A stretch of 64,000 nt of DNA, taken from contig CAZBMD010000008.1 in NCBI GenBank assembly GCA_964493325.1, positions 1 through 64,000 on the forward strand, read 5' to 3'. Each line of letters starts with the position of its first letter. Positions within the stretch are counted from its first letter, which is position 1. This DNA comes from CAZBMD01 sp964493325. Its GTDB lineage: Bacteria; Babelota; Babeliae; Babelales; RVW-14. Position numbers and translations under genes: made by a program. The notes below the pieces were generated by a model. It was not told the DNA's origin, searched no databases, and saw only the letters and a list, made by a program, of their open reading frames with translations. Positions 15,578-24,833 of this stretch are shown piece after piece.

Positions 15578-16498
15578 ATGAACAAAAAAATTTTACTTTA
15601 TTACAAATACGTCAATATCGAAAATCCAGAAGCCATAAAGGCCTGGCAGCTTGAGCTTTGCAAGTCTTTGCAACTCAAGGGTCGGATCATCATCGCCCAC
15701 GAGGGTATTAATGGCACCCTGGATGGGTTACCTGAACATACCGACGCCTACATCAAGGCTATGCTAGAGCACCCGCTTTTTGGCAATATTGATTTTAAAG
15801 AAAGCTCTGTTGACGGGCAATACGACTATTTTGATAAACTAAAAATCTTTGTAAAACCGGAAATTGTAAATCTTGGACTTGATACCAAGAAATTTACAGC
15901 CACCACAGGGGGCAAGCATCTGACCCCACAGCAAGCACACGAGCTTTTAACAAAAAAACCTGAAGATTTGATAGTATTTGATGGCAGAAACCATTACGAA
16001 GCCAGAGTGGGCAAATTTGAGGGCGCCATCACCCCAGAAATTGAACATTTTAGAGATTATCCTGGTTATATTGATGAAAATCTTGATTTATTCAAAGATA
16101 AACAGGTTTTAATGTACTGCACTGGCGGCGTGCGCTGCGAGCGCGCATCATCCTATCTTAAAGCCAAAGGCGTTGCCAAAGAGGTCCTGCAGATCGAAGG
16201 CGGCATCCACCGCTATGTTGAACAGTTCCCTGATGGCTATTTCCGCGGTAAAAATTACGTCTTTGACGCACGCATTGCCGTCACCGTCAACGATGACATT
16301 GTTGGCTCATGCGATATCTGCAATGCATCGTGCGATGAGTACACCAATTGCATCAATGCAATGTGCAACAAGCAGTTTATCTGCTGCCCATCGTGTCTTG
16401 ACAGTCTTCACAACGCGTGTAGCAAACAATGCGATGACCTTGTCCAAACAGGCAAAACTCATCGACGACCGCTTAGACCTCGCGTTAAAACAGCATAA
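15578..16498 (+). CDS. trhO: tRNA uridine(34) hydroxylase (rhodanese-domain TrhO/YceA)
   Basis: Cytosolic enzyme that hydroxylates uridine 34 of certain tRNAs. It has 306 residues. An N-terminal acylphosphatase-like domain (HEGINGTLDG) is followed by a rhodanese domain with the active-site loop CTGGVRCE. The C-terminal region is rich in Cys pairs (CDICNASC, CCPSC), probably metal binding. This is the usual arrangement of the family. ATG at 15578 is preferred to an upstream TTG because it gives the normal N-terminus, although no clear Shine-Dalgarno precedes it. A good extended -10 promoter lies 46 bp upstream. Confidence 0.93.
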   Translation: MNKKILLYYKYVNIENPEAIKAWQLELCKSLQLKGRIIIAHEGINGTLDGLPEHTDAYIKAMLEHPLFGNIDFKESSVDGQYDYFDKLKIFVKPEIVNLGLDTKKFTATTGGKHLTPQQAHELLTKKPEDLIVFDGRNHYEARVGKFEGAITPEIEHFRDYPGYIDENLDLFKDKQVLMYCTGGVRCERASSYLKAKGVAKEVLQIEGGIHRYVEQFPDGYFRGKNYVFDARIAVTVNDDIVGSCDICNASCDEYTNCINAMCNKQFICCPSCLDSLHNACSKQCDDLVQTGKTHRRPLRPRVKTA

Positions 16499-16633
16499 AA
16501 CATCAAAAAATCATCTTTTTTAGAATTCCCCCCCCTCGCTTGATTTTATATTAGAAACTATTAATATGAGTAAATAAGCATAAGTAGTTGCTAATAGAAA
16601 TAATAATAAACCGTATTCCTGGGGGGAATTTTT

Positions 16634-17128
16634 ATGAAACAGTTTAATCAAAAATTAGTTATTGCTGCAGCTCTGTTGCTTAGTAGTGCGGCAATAACAA
16701 CGCACGTTCAAGCAGAGGGCGAAACACTTGTTCAAGCAAGCTGGATTTCAGCTCTTACAACAAATGCATCGGCCAAAACAGTTGCTCTTTCGGCAGCTGG
16801 CTGTCTGACAGCTCTTGGCGCCATCAAGTTTGCTAAAAAAGTGCCTGGATTTTTGCAGGATAGTCTTTCATGGCTTAAAAAGCACCAGGCTTTAATTGAA
16901 TTTGAGGTTGGATGTGTTTTAATTGCAGCTGCAGCAGGTATCCTCATAAGCTCACCGATGCTACTTTGTGACAAAGAGAATTTCACTGAGGCTCTGCTCG
17001 TCAGTCTTTATGCATATTTACTCTCTATGCCAATTGCAGAATCACTTTTACATAGTTTTATTGAATGGGTAATTGAGAGGGACCAATTACGCCGCTATGG
17101 TTATGTCTTCCAGCGTTACTACAGATAA
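16634..17128 (+). CDS. Small exported membrane protein of unknown function
   Basis: A 164-residue protein. The signal peptide is 1-27 (ending THVQA). Two or three hydrophobic helices follow (around 45-60, 90-108 and 120-140), then a short basic end. No motif is recognised. The ribosome site is a G6 run (16621-16626). It resembles the neighbours at 14958 and 17170 in size and layout, and the three may be a local family of envelope proteins. Confidence 0.65.
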   Translation: MKQFNQKLVIAAALLLSSAAITTHVQAEGETLVQASWISALTTNASAKTVALSAAGCLTALGAIKFAKKVPGFLQDSLSWLKKHQALIEFEVGCVLIAAAAGILISSPMLLCDKENFTEALLVSLYAYLLSMPIAESLLHSFIEWVIERDQLRRYGYVFQRYYR

Positions 17129-17147
17129 GCCTTATTAATTAAGGCTT
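17127..17147 (+). other. Short inverted repeat between two exported protein genes
   Basis: Arms AAGCCTTA/TAAGGCTT with a 5-nt loop, starting at the stop codon of the upstream gene. A short A/T-rich tract follows. It could be a weak terminator or an attenuator in a two-gene transcript. Confidence 0.4.
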
Positions 17148-17169
17148 ATTATTGGAGAGGGCTTTTTCT

Positions 17170-17691
17170 ATGATAGACCACAAAAAAATGCGATTTATCA
17201 CTCTTACACTCATGCTTGTTGCAGGATCTTTAAAAGCTACTGATTTGCACGCAGAAGTCATAGAACAAGCCTCTCTGACAAACCAATATGGCTCTGAAAC
17301 AGAAAACTGTTGCTGCCTGTGCCATAAAAAAGAGGCCTTGTATTACAATCCAGCAACTTGCCCATGCAATCAGGCTCCAAAAAAATTGACTCGGAAAGAG
17401 CTAGCAATACGCGTTGCACTATTTGGAGCAGGAGTAGCACTTATTCCTTGTGCTGGCCTTCTTGGGTATTACTATGCTCGCAAAATATTTATTGCCAGAA
17501 TGACGCAATGGATAGACGATGAAGTGAATAATGCCACGCAAGATAGCTTAATAGCACCTGAACTCAAACAAGTAATACGTTTTCTTTACGATACGGGATG
17601 CTTGGCTCAAAAAATTACACGTTATCTTGCAGATGAAATAACTCTAGAACGATCGTTACACCATTTCAATCAAGCACTCGACCCGTTCTAA
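17170..17691 (+). CDS. Small exported Cys-rich membrane protein of unknown function
   Basis: A 173-residue protein. The hydrophobic N-terminus (about 8-25) looks like a signal peptide ending DLHA. A Cys cluster (CCCLCHKK then CPCN, about residues 43-65) could bind metal or form disulfides. One strong transmembrane segment (about 80-100) precedes a helical C-terminal half. ATG at 17170 has GGAGAGGG upstream, and the TTG at 17152 does not. It converges with kdsA 21 bp away without a clear terminator. Confidence 0.65.
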   Translation: MIDHKKMRFITLTLMLVAGSLKATDLHAEVIEQASLTNQYGSETENCCCLCHKKEALYYNPATCPCNQAPKKLTRKELAIRVALFGAGVALIPCAGLLGYYYARKIFIARMTQWIDDEVNNATQDSLIAPELKQVIRFLYDTGCLAQKITRYLADEITLERSLHHFNQALDPF

Positions 17692-17712
17692 GAATGATAA
17701 ATCTGATAGAAT

Positions 17713-18555
17713 TTAATAGGCTATAGGAATTGGCCTTGCCTTTACCCACGCGTCAAGATCAACAAGATACGCCAAAAATGTATCCAAATCTGCATGTCGA
17801 ATTGAATTAGGTCCATCCGAATGGGCTTTTTCTGGATTTTCGTGAACTTCCATAAAAAGACCTGCTATGCCCTGGACCAAAGCGGCAGCTGCAAGCGCAG
17901 GCACAAATTTACGATCTCCACCAGAACAACCGCCAAGCCCGCCAGGACGCTGAACGGCGTGAGTGGCATCCAAAACAACCGGCTTACCAAAGCTCTTCAT
18001 AATCGGAAAATTTCGATAGTCTACAACCAAATTATTGTATCCGAAGGTAAACCCTCGCTCGCAAACCCAAGCATGTTGATTTCCCGTTGATTCAACTTTT
18101 TGGACAGCATGTTGCATATTTTCGGCAGCAAGAAATTGACCTTTTTTGATCATCACAGGGAGACCTGTTTTGCCAGCTGCAACCAAAAGATCGGTCTGCC
18201 TACACAAAAAAGCAGGAATTTGAATGACATTTGCCACCTGAGCAACAGCTTCAACATGAGCAGATTCGTGAACATCGGTAATGATAGGAAGGTTAAAGTT
18301 TTGCTTTACCTTTTCAAGAATTTTTAGTCCTTCATCCATCCCAACACCGCGAGCGCCATTTATAGAAAGACGGTTTGCCTTGTCATACGCTGCCTTGAAA
18401 AGCAGCTTGAATTTATATTTTTCAGAAAGATTTTTAAGAAACTCAGCAGCTTTTAGGGTTACCGCTTCGCCTTCGATAGCACATGGCCCCAAAATAAAAA
18501 AGATTTGCTTTTCGTTGCTCACCTGCCTGAGCCACTCATGTGATGCGTTTAACAT
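17713..18555 (-). CDS. kdsA: 3-deoxy-D-manno-octulosonate 8-phosphate synthase
   Basis: Condenses phosphoenolpyruvate with arabinose 5-phosphate to make Kdo 8-phosphate for the LPS inner core. At 280 residues it matches the family. Motifs visible are FILGPCAIEGE near the N-terminus, DVHESAHVEAVAQ, QIPAFLCRQTDLL, KKGQFLAAENM, DATHAVQRPGG and MEVHENPEKAHSDGPN. It is last in a minus-strand run with nusB (16-bp gap) and efp upstream. The other Kdo genes, kdsD (50838) and kdsC (61813), are elsewhere in the window. Confidence 0.96.
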   Translation of the reverse strand: MLNASHEWLRQVSNEKQIFFILGPCAIEGEAVTLKAAEFLKNLSEKYKFKLLFKAAYDKANRLSINGARGVGMDEGLKILEKVKQNFNLPIITDVHESAHVEAVAQVANVIQIPAFLCRQTDLLVAAGKTGLPVMIKKGQFLAAENMQHAVQKVESTGNQHAWVCERGFTFGYNNLVVDYRNFPIMKSFGKPVVLDATHAVQRPGGLGGCSGGDRKFVPALAAAALVQGIAGLFMEVHENPEKAHSDGPNSIRHADLDTFLAYLVDLDAWVKARPIPIAY

Positions 18556-18571
18556 AGTTGATCAACCTTTT

Positions 18572-19129
18572 TTAATTCTGCTCTTCAGTAGGCACATGCT
18601 CTACGATATTTTTGCATATCTCATCCAAAATACCATTAACAAATTTGTAGGCATCTTTTTCTGCAAACATTTTTGCAAGCTCAACAGCTTCGTTAATAAC
18701 AATTGATGGAATACAATCTTTTTGCCGAAGTTCCCACAAAGCAAGACGTAAAATCAACCGAGTACAACAACCAAGTCGATCAAGGCGCCAATTTTTCAAA
18801 TATGGCGTTATTTCTTCATCTAGCTGAAGATGGTTTTCAATTGCGCCTTTTGCCAATTTAATAGCAAAAAGATTTTCAGGTAACGAAACATCAAACCCAT
18901 CATTAAAATTTTTAATCATATCCTCAAGCGGAACTGAATAATCAAATCGATCAATTGCATAGCACAGGTAAAAAGCAAGCTGACGCTCGTCTCGACGTGA
19001 GTCAAACTTAAGCAAAACAGTCTCATTACTCTCTTGTTCATCTTCTTTCTGCAACAACTCTTGGTCGAGCTCTGCATCAACTGGAAGATGATTAATACGT
19101 GAATCAGAAAGGATATTTTTAGACTCCAT
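18572..19129 (-). CDS. nusB: Transcription antitermination factor NusB
   Basis: Binds boxA RNA with NusE (S10) in ribosomal RNA antitermination. It has 185 residues, longer than the usual 130-150, because of an acidic N-terminal extension of about 45 residues. The conserved helical core is clear: RDERQLAFYLCYAID near the start, RLDRLGCCTRLILRLALWEL, SIVINEAVELAKMF, and KFVNGILDEI at the end. It lies between efp and kdsA. Confidence 0.93.
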   Translation of the reverse strand: MESKNILSDSRINHLPVDAELDQELLQKEDEQESNETVLLKFDSRRDERQLAFYLCYAIDRFDYSVPLEDMIKNFNDGFDVSLPENLFAIKLAKGAIENHLQLDEEITPYLKNWRLDRLGCCTRLILRLALWELRQKDCIPSIVINEAVELAKMFAEKDAYKFVNGILDEICKNIVEHVPTEEQN

Positions 19130-19183
19130 GACATAACCTCAATAGCAATTACCGTGCCGCAAACATTTTACCAGTGCAAAAAA

Positions 19184-19744
19184 CTAATCAACTTTTTCGA
19201 TATATTTATCTTCTCGAGTGTCTATTTTAATTTTATGACCTTCATTGATAAACAAAGGAACCTGAACAACGACCCCTGTCTCAAGCGTTGCCGGCTTGCT
19301 ACCGCCTTGAGCTGTATCACCCTTAACACCTGGAACGGTTTCTTTAACTTGCAGAACCATGAATGTTGGAGGTTCTACCGAAATTGGTTTGCCTTGAAAA
19401 AAGATAATACTGTAGACCGAACCTTCTTTAAGGTACTTGGCTACTGTTTCAATTTGATCTTCATTAAAGTCTGTCTGTTCAAATGTTTCCTGATCCATGA
19501 AATGGAACAAGTCATCTGAATATAAAAATTGCATTTGTTTGTATTCCAAATCTGGCTCTGGAAATTTTTCTGCAGATCGGAATGTTTCTTCTAAAACGCG
19601 CCCTGTAAGCAAATTTTTCATTTTGGTGCGCAGATAGGTTCCACCTTTACCAGGCTTTACCGACTGATAATCCATAACGACCCAAGGTTCGTTATTCCAC
19701 AGTATTTTTGTTGACCCTTTTCTAAAGTCGGATGTTGAGATCAC
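19184..19744 (-). CDS. efp: Elongation factor P
   Basis: Relieves ribosome stalling at polyproline. It has 186 residues with the three-domain EF-P layout. The tip of domain I reads KPGKGGTYLRTKMKNL with the Lys normally modified. The C-terminal ends in DTREDKYIEKV. The modification pathway (EpmA, YmfI or rhamnosylation) is not in the window; a Lys at the tip argues against the Arg-rhamnosylation type. A gap of 149 bp separates it from pth, so it may have its own promoter. Confidence 0.96.
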   Translation of the reverse strand: MISTSDFRKGSTKILWNNEPWVVMDYQSVKPGKGGTYLRTKMKNLLTGRVLEETFRSAEKFPEPDLEYKQMQFLYSDDLFHFMDQETFEQTDFNEDQIETVAKYLKEGSVYSIIFFQGKPISVEPPTFMVLQVKETVPGVKGDTAQGGSKPATLETGVVVQVPLFINEGHKIKIDTREDKYIEKVD

Positions 19745-19893
19745 AAACAGCCTTTCTTTTTAATTTTCAAACATAAAAACAGAAGATTCTTTAAATGTAC
19801 CTGGTTACAAGACAATTGTCTACAGCAGAACAGGACAAAACGAAGAAAAACTGAATATTTTTTATACAAACAATTCTTAATTGAACATAAATA

Positions 19894-20436
19894 TTATGAT
19901 GCCATAAGTACTTGCACAGCCTTTTCTACCTGCTGAGGCAATGATTGCTCCTCTTGTATCCCAAAGGGGGATAAAACATAATCTGGAACAGCGTCTCTGT
20001 CAACAGGACGATCAATACCCAAGCGTAATCGCCAAAAATCGGCACCTATCGCTCCAATAATTGATCTCAAGCCGTTATGCCCCTTGGCACTTCCTCCAAA
20101 TTTTACACTCACCTGGCCGAATTTTTTCTCTAGCTCATCATGAACAACTACGATCTGATCAGCCCTTATACCTTTTTTCAACAAGAAAGACATAACCTGG
20201 CCAGAATTATTCATAAATGTCATTGGCTTAATAAGGTACACCTCTGGACCACCGTCGCATAGTTGAACGGCTGCGTACTCCATCTTTGCTCCATCTTTCC
20301 ATGAAGCGCCTAATCGATTACAAAGCTCATCAACAACCCTAAACCCAATGTTATGTCTCGTTTTTGAATATTTTGTCCCTGGATTGCCAAGGCCTATAAT
20401 TGCTCGAATAGTCTTTGCGTTGTACTGACCGTCCAT
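19894..20436 (-). CDS. pth: Peptidyl-tRNA hydrolase
   Basis: Cleaves peptidyl-tRNA released from stalled ribosomes. The 180-residue form starting at ATG 20436 has the standard N-terminus. Conserved motifs are IIGLGNPGTKY, TRHNIGF with the catalytic His, KPMTFMNNSG, VVHDELE and FGGSAKGHNGL. The frame is open further upstream, but those 32 residues overlap prs and do not resemble the family. The gene starts 43 bp inside the 3' end of prs, so the two should be translationally linked. Confidence 0.94.
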   Translation of the reverse strand: MDGQYNAKTIRAIIGLGNPGTKYSKTRHNIGFRVVDELCNRLGASWKDGAKMEYAAVQLCDGGPEVYLIKPMTFMNNSGQVMSFLLKKGIRADQIVVVHDELEKKFGQVSVKFGGSAKGHNGLRSIIGAIGADFWRLRLGIDRPVDRDAVPDYVLSPFGIQEEQSLPQQVEKAVQVLMAS

Positions 20437-21413
20437 GTATCCAGCCCATTCATAGATTTTGTTATTTCCACAATTTTTTCCACGAAATACTTTTGTAACG
20501 GCACAAACTGCACGTTTGCAGGATATCGACATCCATCAACAATCAATGTATCTGAGATAAAAACGGCATCAAACGCACAAGAACTTAACCGCTCAAGGGC
20601 TCCTGATGATAAAACGGCATGAGAAAAACAGCCGATAACACGACGAGCGCCATTTCTACGAAGAAGTTCACATGCTTGTATAGCCGTTCTTCCTGTATCT
20701 ATAATATCATCAAGAATTACTGCTACCTTGCCCCGAACATCCCCAATCATACCGATAGCTACCGCCTGATCTTTTTGTTGTCTTATTTTTTGAATAGAAG
20801 CAACATCAACATTTAAAAGTACTGCTACATGGTGCGCTCGCGCCATTCCTCCAGCATCAGGAGACACAATACACGCCTCACCTGTAAACTGCTCTTGGCC
20901 CAATATCTCTTGCAAAAACAAAACCCACCACTGATCAAGGGATATATGAATTAAACGATCATACTGAACCAAATTATTTGAAAAACCATGCAAATCGGTC
21001 GTGATAATTTCATCAGCCCCTGCAAATCGCAGAAGTCTCAGCAAAAAAGAAAAAGGACTTTCGTCTGCAGCAACATGGGGCCTCTCTTGCCGGGCGTAAG
21101 GCAAATAAGGCAAGACGGTGATAATTTTTGCAGGCTTGTAAAGTGCAAGCTTACGAATTGCTTGCAGCAGACAAAACAACTGATGATTTATGCATATACC
21201 AGAATTTTGATCAAGACCCTGATAAACTTGCGTAAACTGGTATACAAACAGTATGGTTTGACCGGCAATATCAGCCTCTCCGTTAAATTCTACGTAGCTT
21301 TCAGAGTCAGCAAAATAATCTGATAGGAGTTGATGTAGAGGCACACCAAGTGCAAGCGCTATTTGCTGAGCAAAGGCCGCATCTTTTTGGCCAACTACAC
21401 AAAGACCGTTCAT
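20394..21413 (-). CDS. prs: Ribose-phosphate pyrophosphokinase
   Basis: Makes PRPP from ribose 5-phosphate and ATP. At 339 residues it is slightly longer than usual (about 315). The class signatures are present: YLPYARQERPH loop, IITTDLHGFSN, the PRPP-binding VILDDIIDTGRTA, and the C-terminal VFISDTL. The 3' end overlaps pth. It lies 9 bp after lpxD in the same direction. Confidence 0.93.
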   Translation of the reverse strand: MNGLCVVGQKDAAFAQQIALALGVPLHQLLSDYFADSESYVEFNGEADIAGQTILFVYQFTQVYQGLDQNSGICINHQLFCLLQAIRKLALYKPAKIITVLPYLPYARQERPHVAADESPFSFLLRLLRFAGADEIITTDLHGFSNNLVQYDRLIHISLDQWWVLFLQEILGQEQFTGEACIVSPDAGGMARAHHVAVLLNVDVASIQKIRQQKDQAVAIGMIGDVRGKVAVILDDIIDTGRTAIQACELLRRNGARRVIGCFSHAVLSSGALERLSSCAFDAVFISDTLIVDGCRYPANVQFVPLQKYFVEKIVEITKSMNGLDTWTVSTTQRLFEQL

Positions 21414-21422
21414 GAGGATCTT

Positions 21423-22490
21423 TCACGAAAAAAAATTTTTTATTCGTTGTATCAGCGATGGAGATGCCGCTCGCTGCTCAAAAAATGACTTGAGTTTGTC
21501 AGCTTGTTTTACAATCTCCGGCAACTTGCCCATTGCAACCACAGACCGCTTCCACTGAATAAACGGTACGGCGGGAACGCCGGCAACTGTTACGCCATCC
21601 TCAAGATTGTTCATCACACCACTTTTTGAAACAACTTTAACACCGTTGCCCAGGACTAAATTATCCTTAATTGCAACAAGGCCCCCTATTTGACACCCAA
21701 CACCAAGCGAGGTACTCCCTGCGATACCTGTATGGGCCAAAATTGCGCATGCATCGCCAATTTTCACATTGTGAGCAATGTGCACATTATTATCAAGTTT
21801 AACGCCATTACCAATTATCGTTTCATCAAAAGAGGCTCGATCAATGGTACAGTTCGCGCCAATTTCACTTTGCTTACCAATACGAACAATGCCAATTTGA
21901 GGGATTTTGAGCATTCCGTGTTTAGTCACTTTATAGCCAAAGCCATCTGAACCAATCACAGCTCCGGCATGAATTATGGAATAGTCGCCCACAATGCAAC
22001 GATCAAGAATCTTTGCACCAGGATACAAAACCACCCCAGCACCAATAACAGCATGTCTGCCAACAAATACTTGAGCTCCGATAACTGCATCTTTGCCGAT
22101 AACAGCGCCATCTTCGACAACTGCTGACGCATGAACAAAAGCGCTTGGATCAATAACTGCAGTTACTTTTTGCTCATTATCTCGCTCGGTCTTTTCTGCA
22201 AAATCTACGAGCTTAGAAAATGCCAGAAGCTCATCTTTGACCACAAGGTATTTTTTCCCCTCAACCACAGGCGAACTTGTAATCAAAAATCCTGCATTAC
22301 TTTTTTTTATTTTTTCAATCTGAACAGCCCCAAAAACCGATTGATCACCACGGTCCAAAATCACTGCGATATCGTTGGGACCTGCATTTTCCAGCGAGGC
22401 AATGCGATTGATAGTTATAGGTGCATCGATGTGACAATCTGTCACACCGATTACACCAATAATTGTTTTTAAATCAATATTCAGATTCAT
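21423..22490 (-). CDS. lpxD: UDP-3-O-(3-hydroxyacyl)glucosamine N-acyltransferase
   Basis: Third step of lipid A synthesis: adds the N-linked hydroxyacyl chain. It has 355 residues. The N-terminal uridine-binding domain is about 1-110. A left-handed beta-helix of hexapeptide repeats follows (VVEDGAVIGKDAVIGAQVF and onward), with the catalytic His region VHIAHNVKIGD. The C-terminal helix carries QRIKNFF. Its start overlaps the skp stop by one base (TAATG), the conserved skp-lpxD order of Gram-negative bacteria. Confidence 0.95.
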   Translation of the reverse strand: MNLNIDLKTIIGVIGVTDCHIDAPITINRIASLENAGPNDIAVILDRGDQSVFGAVQIEKIKKSNAGFLITSSPVVEGKKYLVVKDELLAFSKLVDFAEKTERDNEQKVTAVIDPSAFVHASAVVEDGAVIGKDAVIGAQVFVGRHAVIGAGVVLYPGAKILDRCIVGDYSIIHAGAVIGSDGFGYKVTKHGMLKIPQIGIVRIGKQSEIGANCTIDRASFDETIIGNGVKLDNNVHIAHNVKIGDACAILAHTGIAGSTSLGVGCQIGGLVAIKDNLVLGNGVKVVSKSGVMNNLEDGVTVAGVPAVPFIQWKRSVVAMGKLPEIVKQADKLKSFFEQRAASPSLIQRIKNFFS

Positions 22491-23137
22491 TAAGCTGCTT
22501 TAACCTTCTTTTCAGTTGCTGGTGTGGCATTTTTTGCTGTCATGGTTTTTGTCTTGCCGCTCTTTAATGAACTTGAAAAATCTTCATCGATTTTTTTCAA
22601 GATAATATCGGTTTGGTCGATAGCTTTTGCAACAAAAAACACACCTGGAGTATTTTTGTCAACCAAAAAAGACCAGTTGTTTTCTTCGGAGATCTTATTC
22701 ATCACACCGCGTTGTTTTTCGCGAAGCTGAAATTCTTGCTTGCTCAAAGTTTTTTGAAGTTCTTTTTGCTTTTCTGCAAGTTCTCTTTCCATTTTATCTT
22801 TTTTGCTCACCAATTCTTCTGTTTTTTCTTGCAAAGCTTCTTTGCTCAAAACATCAGCCTTTTTATTGATAGATTCTTGTAAATCAGCAAGTTCTGCTTG
22901 AGCCTTTTTAACAAGCTCTTCAAAATTTTTAACTTCTTTTTGAATCTTTGATGCAAGCTCTTGTCCTTCTTTGGACTTTTGCAAAATAAAGAGGCTATCA
23001 ACAGCAACAATTTGACCAGCTGCATTTTGTACTGCTAAATTTGCAGATTTTGGCTGAGCAGCAGCCTCTGATGCTTGTGCAAGATAGGAAAAACCACACA
23101 CAGAAACGGCAACGGCCATTAATAAAGCTTTTTTCAT
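22490..23137 (-). CDS. skp: Periplasmic chaperone Skp/OmpH-like
   Basis: Holds unfolded outer-membrane proteins in the periplasm. The mature protein is almost wholly a Lys/Glu/Gln-rich coiled coil (about residues 45-160), flanked by the Skp N-terminal strand (AAGQIVAVDSLFIL) and the C-terminal part (NWSFLVDKNTPGVFFV). The signal peptide covers 1-22 (ending YLAQA). The start is ATG 23137, which has GAGGAG 7 nt upstream; further upstream ATGs do not. The length is 215 residues, with a Lys/Ala tail longer than that of E. coli Skp. Confidence 0.88.
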   Translation of the reverse strand: MKKALLMAVAVSVCGFSYLAQASEAAAQPKSANLAVQNAAGQIVAVDSLFILQKSKEGQELASKIQKEVKNFEELVKKAQAELADLQESINKKADVLSKEALQEKTEELVSKKDKMERELAEKQKELQKTLSKQEFQLREKQRGVMNKISEENNWSFLVDKNTPGVFFVAKAIDQTDIILKKIDEDFSSSLKSGKTKTMTAKNATPATEKKVKAA

Positions 23138-23231
23138 GAAAAACTCCTCATACATAGGAAAACCAAACACCTTTGAGAAAAATATGGTAACTTTTTTAAT
23201 TCAGAGCGTCAATCTGGGCCATAGGCCTAGT

Positions 23232-24833
23232 TTACTCAAAAATTTCATCGATTGTTTTACGCACATCTTGAGGCGAAACAATAACACCCATATCCCGATA
23301 AAAAACATCATTATAATCTCGCGTTTTTATAATTACCGGCATAGGAACTGCATGCCCTAAAAGCAATACCTGCTGCTTCGAATCTAACGACGCCAAAATT
23401 GTTCGCAACCCAGTTGCACCGCTCACGCCAGTCAGAACTGCTTGAATATCCCGCTCATCATTGAGGAGCGCAACAATTTTTGTACCTATTTGAGAAATAA
23501 TTTCTGGGCAAATTCCTGACGGTCGCTGATCAACAACCAACAGAGCCACATAATATTTACGCATTTCTCGAGCAATAACACCAAAAATTGTTTGCCGGGC
23601 AGCTGTGGGATTTAAAAATTTATGGGCTTCCTCGATAGTAATAACCAATTTACGAGGTTCATCAGATTTGCGCTGAGAAGCCAAATATTTTTCGGTCTTT
23701 GCTATATAAGCCTCATGTACACGGCGTGTGATAATATTTGCAACCAGCAAATAGCAGAGCATCGAAGAATGAGTCCCAAACTCCAAAACAACATGCACGC
23801 CTTTGTCTAAATACTCCATCAGCCGGTCAATCATCGATGTTGCGCCAAGCGATTTTTGTAAAAACGGAAATCGCTCAAGTCGCTTGAGCTTTCGGTACAA
23901 AGCTCCAACAGACTCTGCATGAGCTCCAATTTCTGCTGAAAATTCTTTGATAGTGCCCTCTTGTTCCAAGAGAACTTTAAGCCAATCACCTTTATATTTA
24001 CTCGCAATCAAATAGGCAGCCTCAAGAGCCGTTGGGTGCAAATTAAGCTCGTCCTGAAGCGGCATAACATCTTCGACGCGAATATCCTGATATCCTATGG
24101 TCACCTCAAAATCAGGCGTGCATCCTCGTCGACGCGTTGAATCAGGGTCAAGCGAAAAAATGGCAACCTTGTGAGGGAACAACGTCTTAAGTCCTTTGAC
24201 AAACATCTCACCAGCACCTTCTTTGCGCGCCTGAAAACCATATTCACTATGCATATCAAAAATAAGATTGACCGCTTTATCGCTTTTCACGAGCCCTGCA
24301 AGAATAAGGCGTGTTACAAACGTTTTACCCGTACCAGTTTTTCCAAAAATACCGTTGCTACGCTCGGTAAAAAGATTGAGGTCCAAACACACAGGGGTTG
24401 TCATATCGAGCGGACAACCAACATTAAAATATTTTTTATCCAACTCTTCATTTCCAAAAATTTCTGCAACATCTTTGCTATTAGCTTCAAATACCGGCGC
24501 AAAGTGAAATGGAATTGTTTTTACCGGCATTCTTTGTCGATTTCTATCAAGCATCAACATAGGCCGCAACACAACCCGGGCGTACATGTCGCGCTTGTTT
24601 AAAAGGCTTTTGAGCATAGTCTCGCCTTCAGTCGGGGGAAAAAGAAGAATATCTGGATTGGTTACTTGGAGCTCAAGATCTGTGATTAATGAAAAAAAGG
24701 TATACTGATCACCCTGCACCGTTACAAATTTTCCGGTCTTAATCTCTTCAAGTAAACAATGCGGATCAAGACGCATTACAAGACCTTCGACAAGAGAACC
24801 AGATAAAATATTTCCCAAACATTTTCTGCTCAT
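23232..24833 (-). CDS. HerA/DUF87-type ATPase
   Basis: A 533-residue P-loop ATPase of the HerA/FtsK branch. An N-terminal beta-barrel-like region (HAS-barrel, about 1-120) precedes the ATPase core. Walker A is GKTGTGKTF, an FDMHSEYGF element follows, and Walker B is LVITIEEAHKFL. A conserved VDQRPSGI segment and an RTI.ASLDSKQQVLLLGHA end complete the domain. HerA enzymes translocate DNA, often with the nuclease NurA, which is not seen here. The start overlaps the acpS stop (ATGA). A role in DNA repair or partition is inference. Confidence 0.82.
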   Translation of the reverse strand: MSRKCLGNILSGSLVEGLVMRLDPHCLLEEIKTGKFVTVQGDQYTFFSLITDLELQVTNPDILLFPPTEGETMLKSLLNKRDMYARVVLRPMLMLDRNRQRMPVKTIPFHFAPVFEANSKDVAEIFGNEELDKKYFNVGCPLDMTTPVCLDLNLFTERSNGIFGKTGTGKTFVTRLILAGLVKSDKAVNLIFDMHSEYGFQARKEGAGEMFVKGLKTLFPHKVAIFSLDPDSTRRRGCTPDFEVTIGYQDIRVEDVMPLQDELNLHPTALEAAYLIASKYKGDWLKVLLEQEGTIKEFSAEIGAHAESVGALYRKLKRLERFPFLQKSLGATSMIDRLMEYLDKGVHVVLEFGTHSSMLCYLLVANIITRRVHEAYIAKTEKYLASQRKSDEPRKLVITIEEAHKFLNPTAARQTIFGVIAREMRKYYVALLVVDQRPSGICPEIISQIGTKIVALLNDERDIQAVLTGVSGATGLRTILASLDSKQQVLLLGHAVPMPVIIKTRDYNDVFYRDMGVIVSPQDVRKTIDEIFE

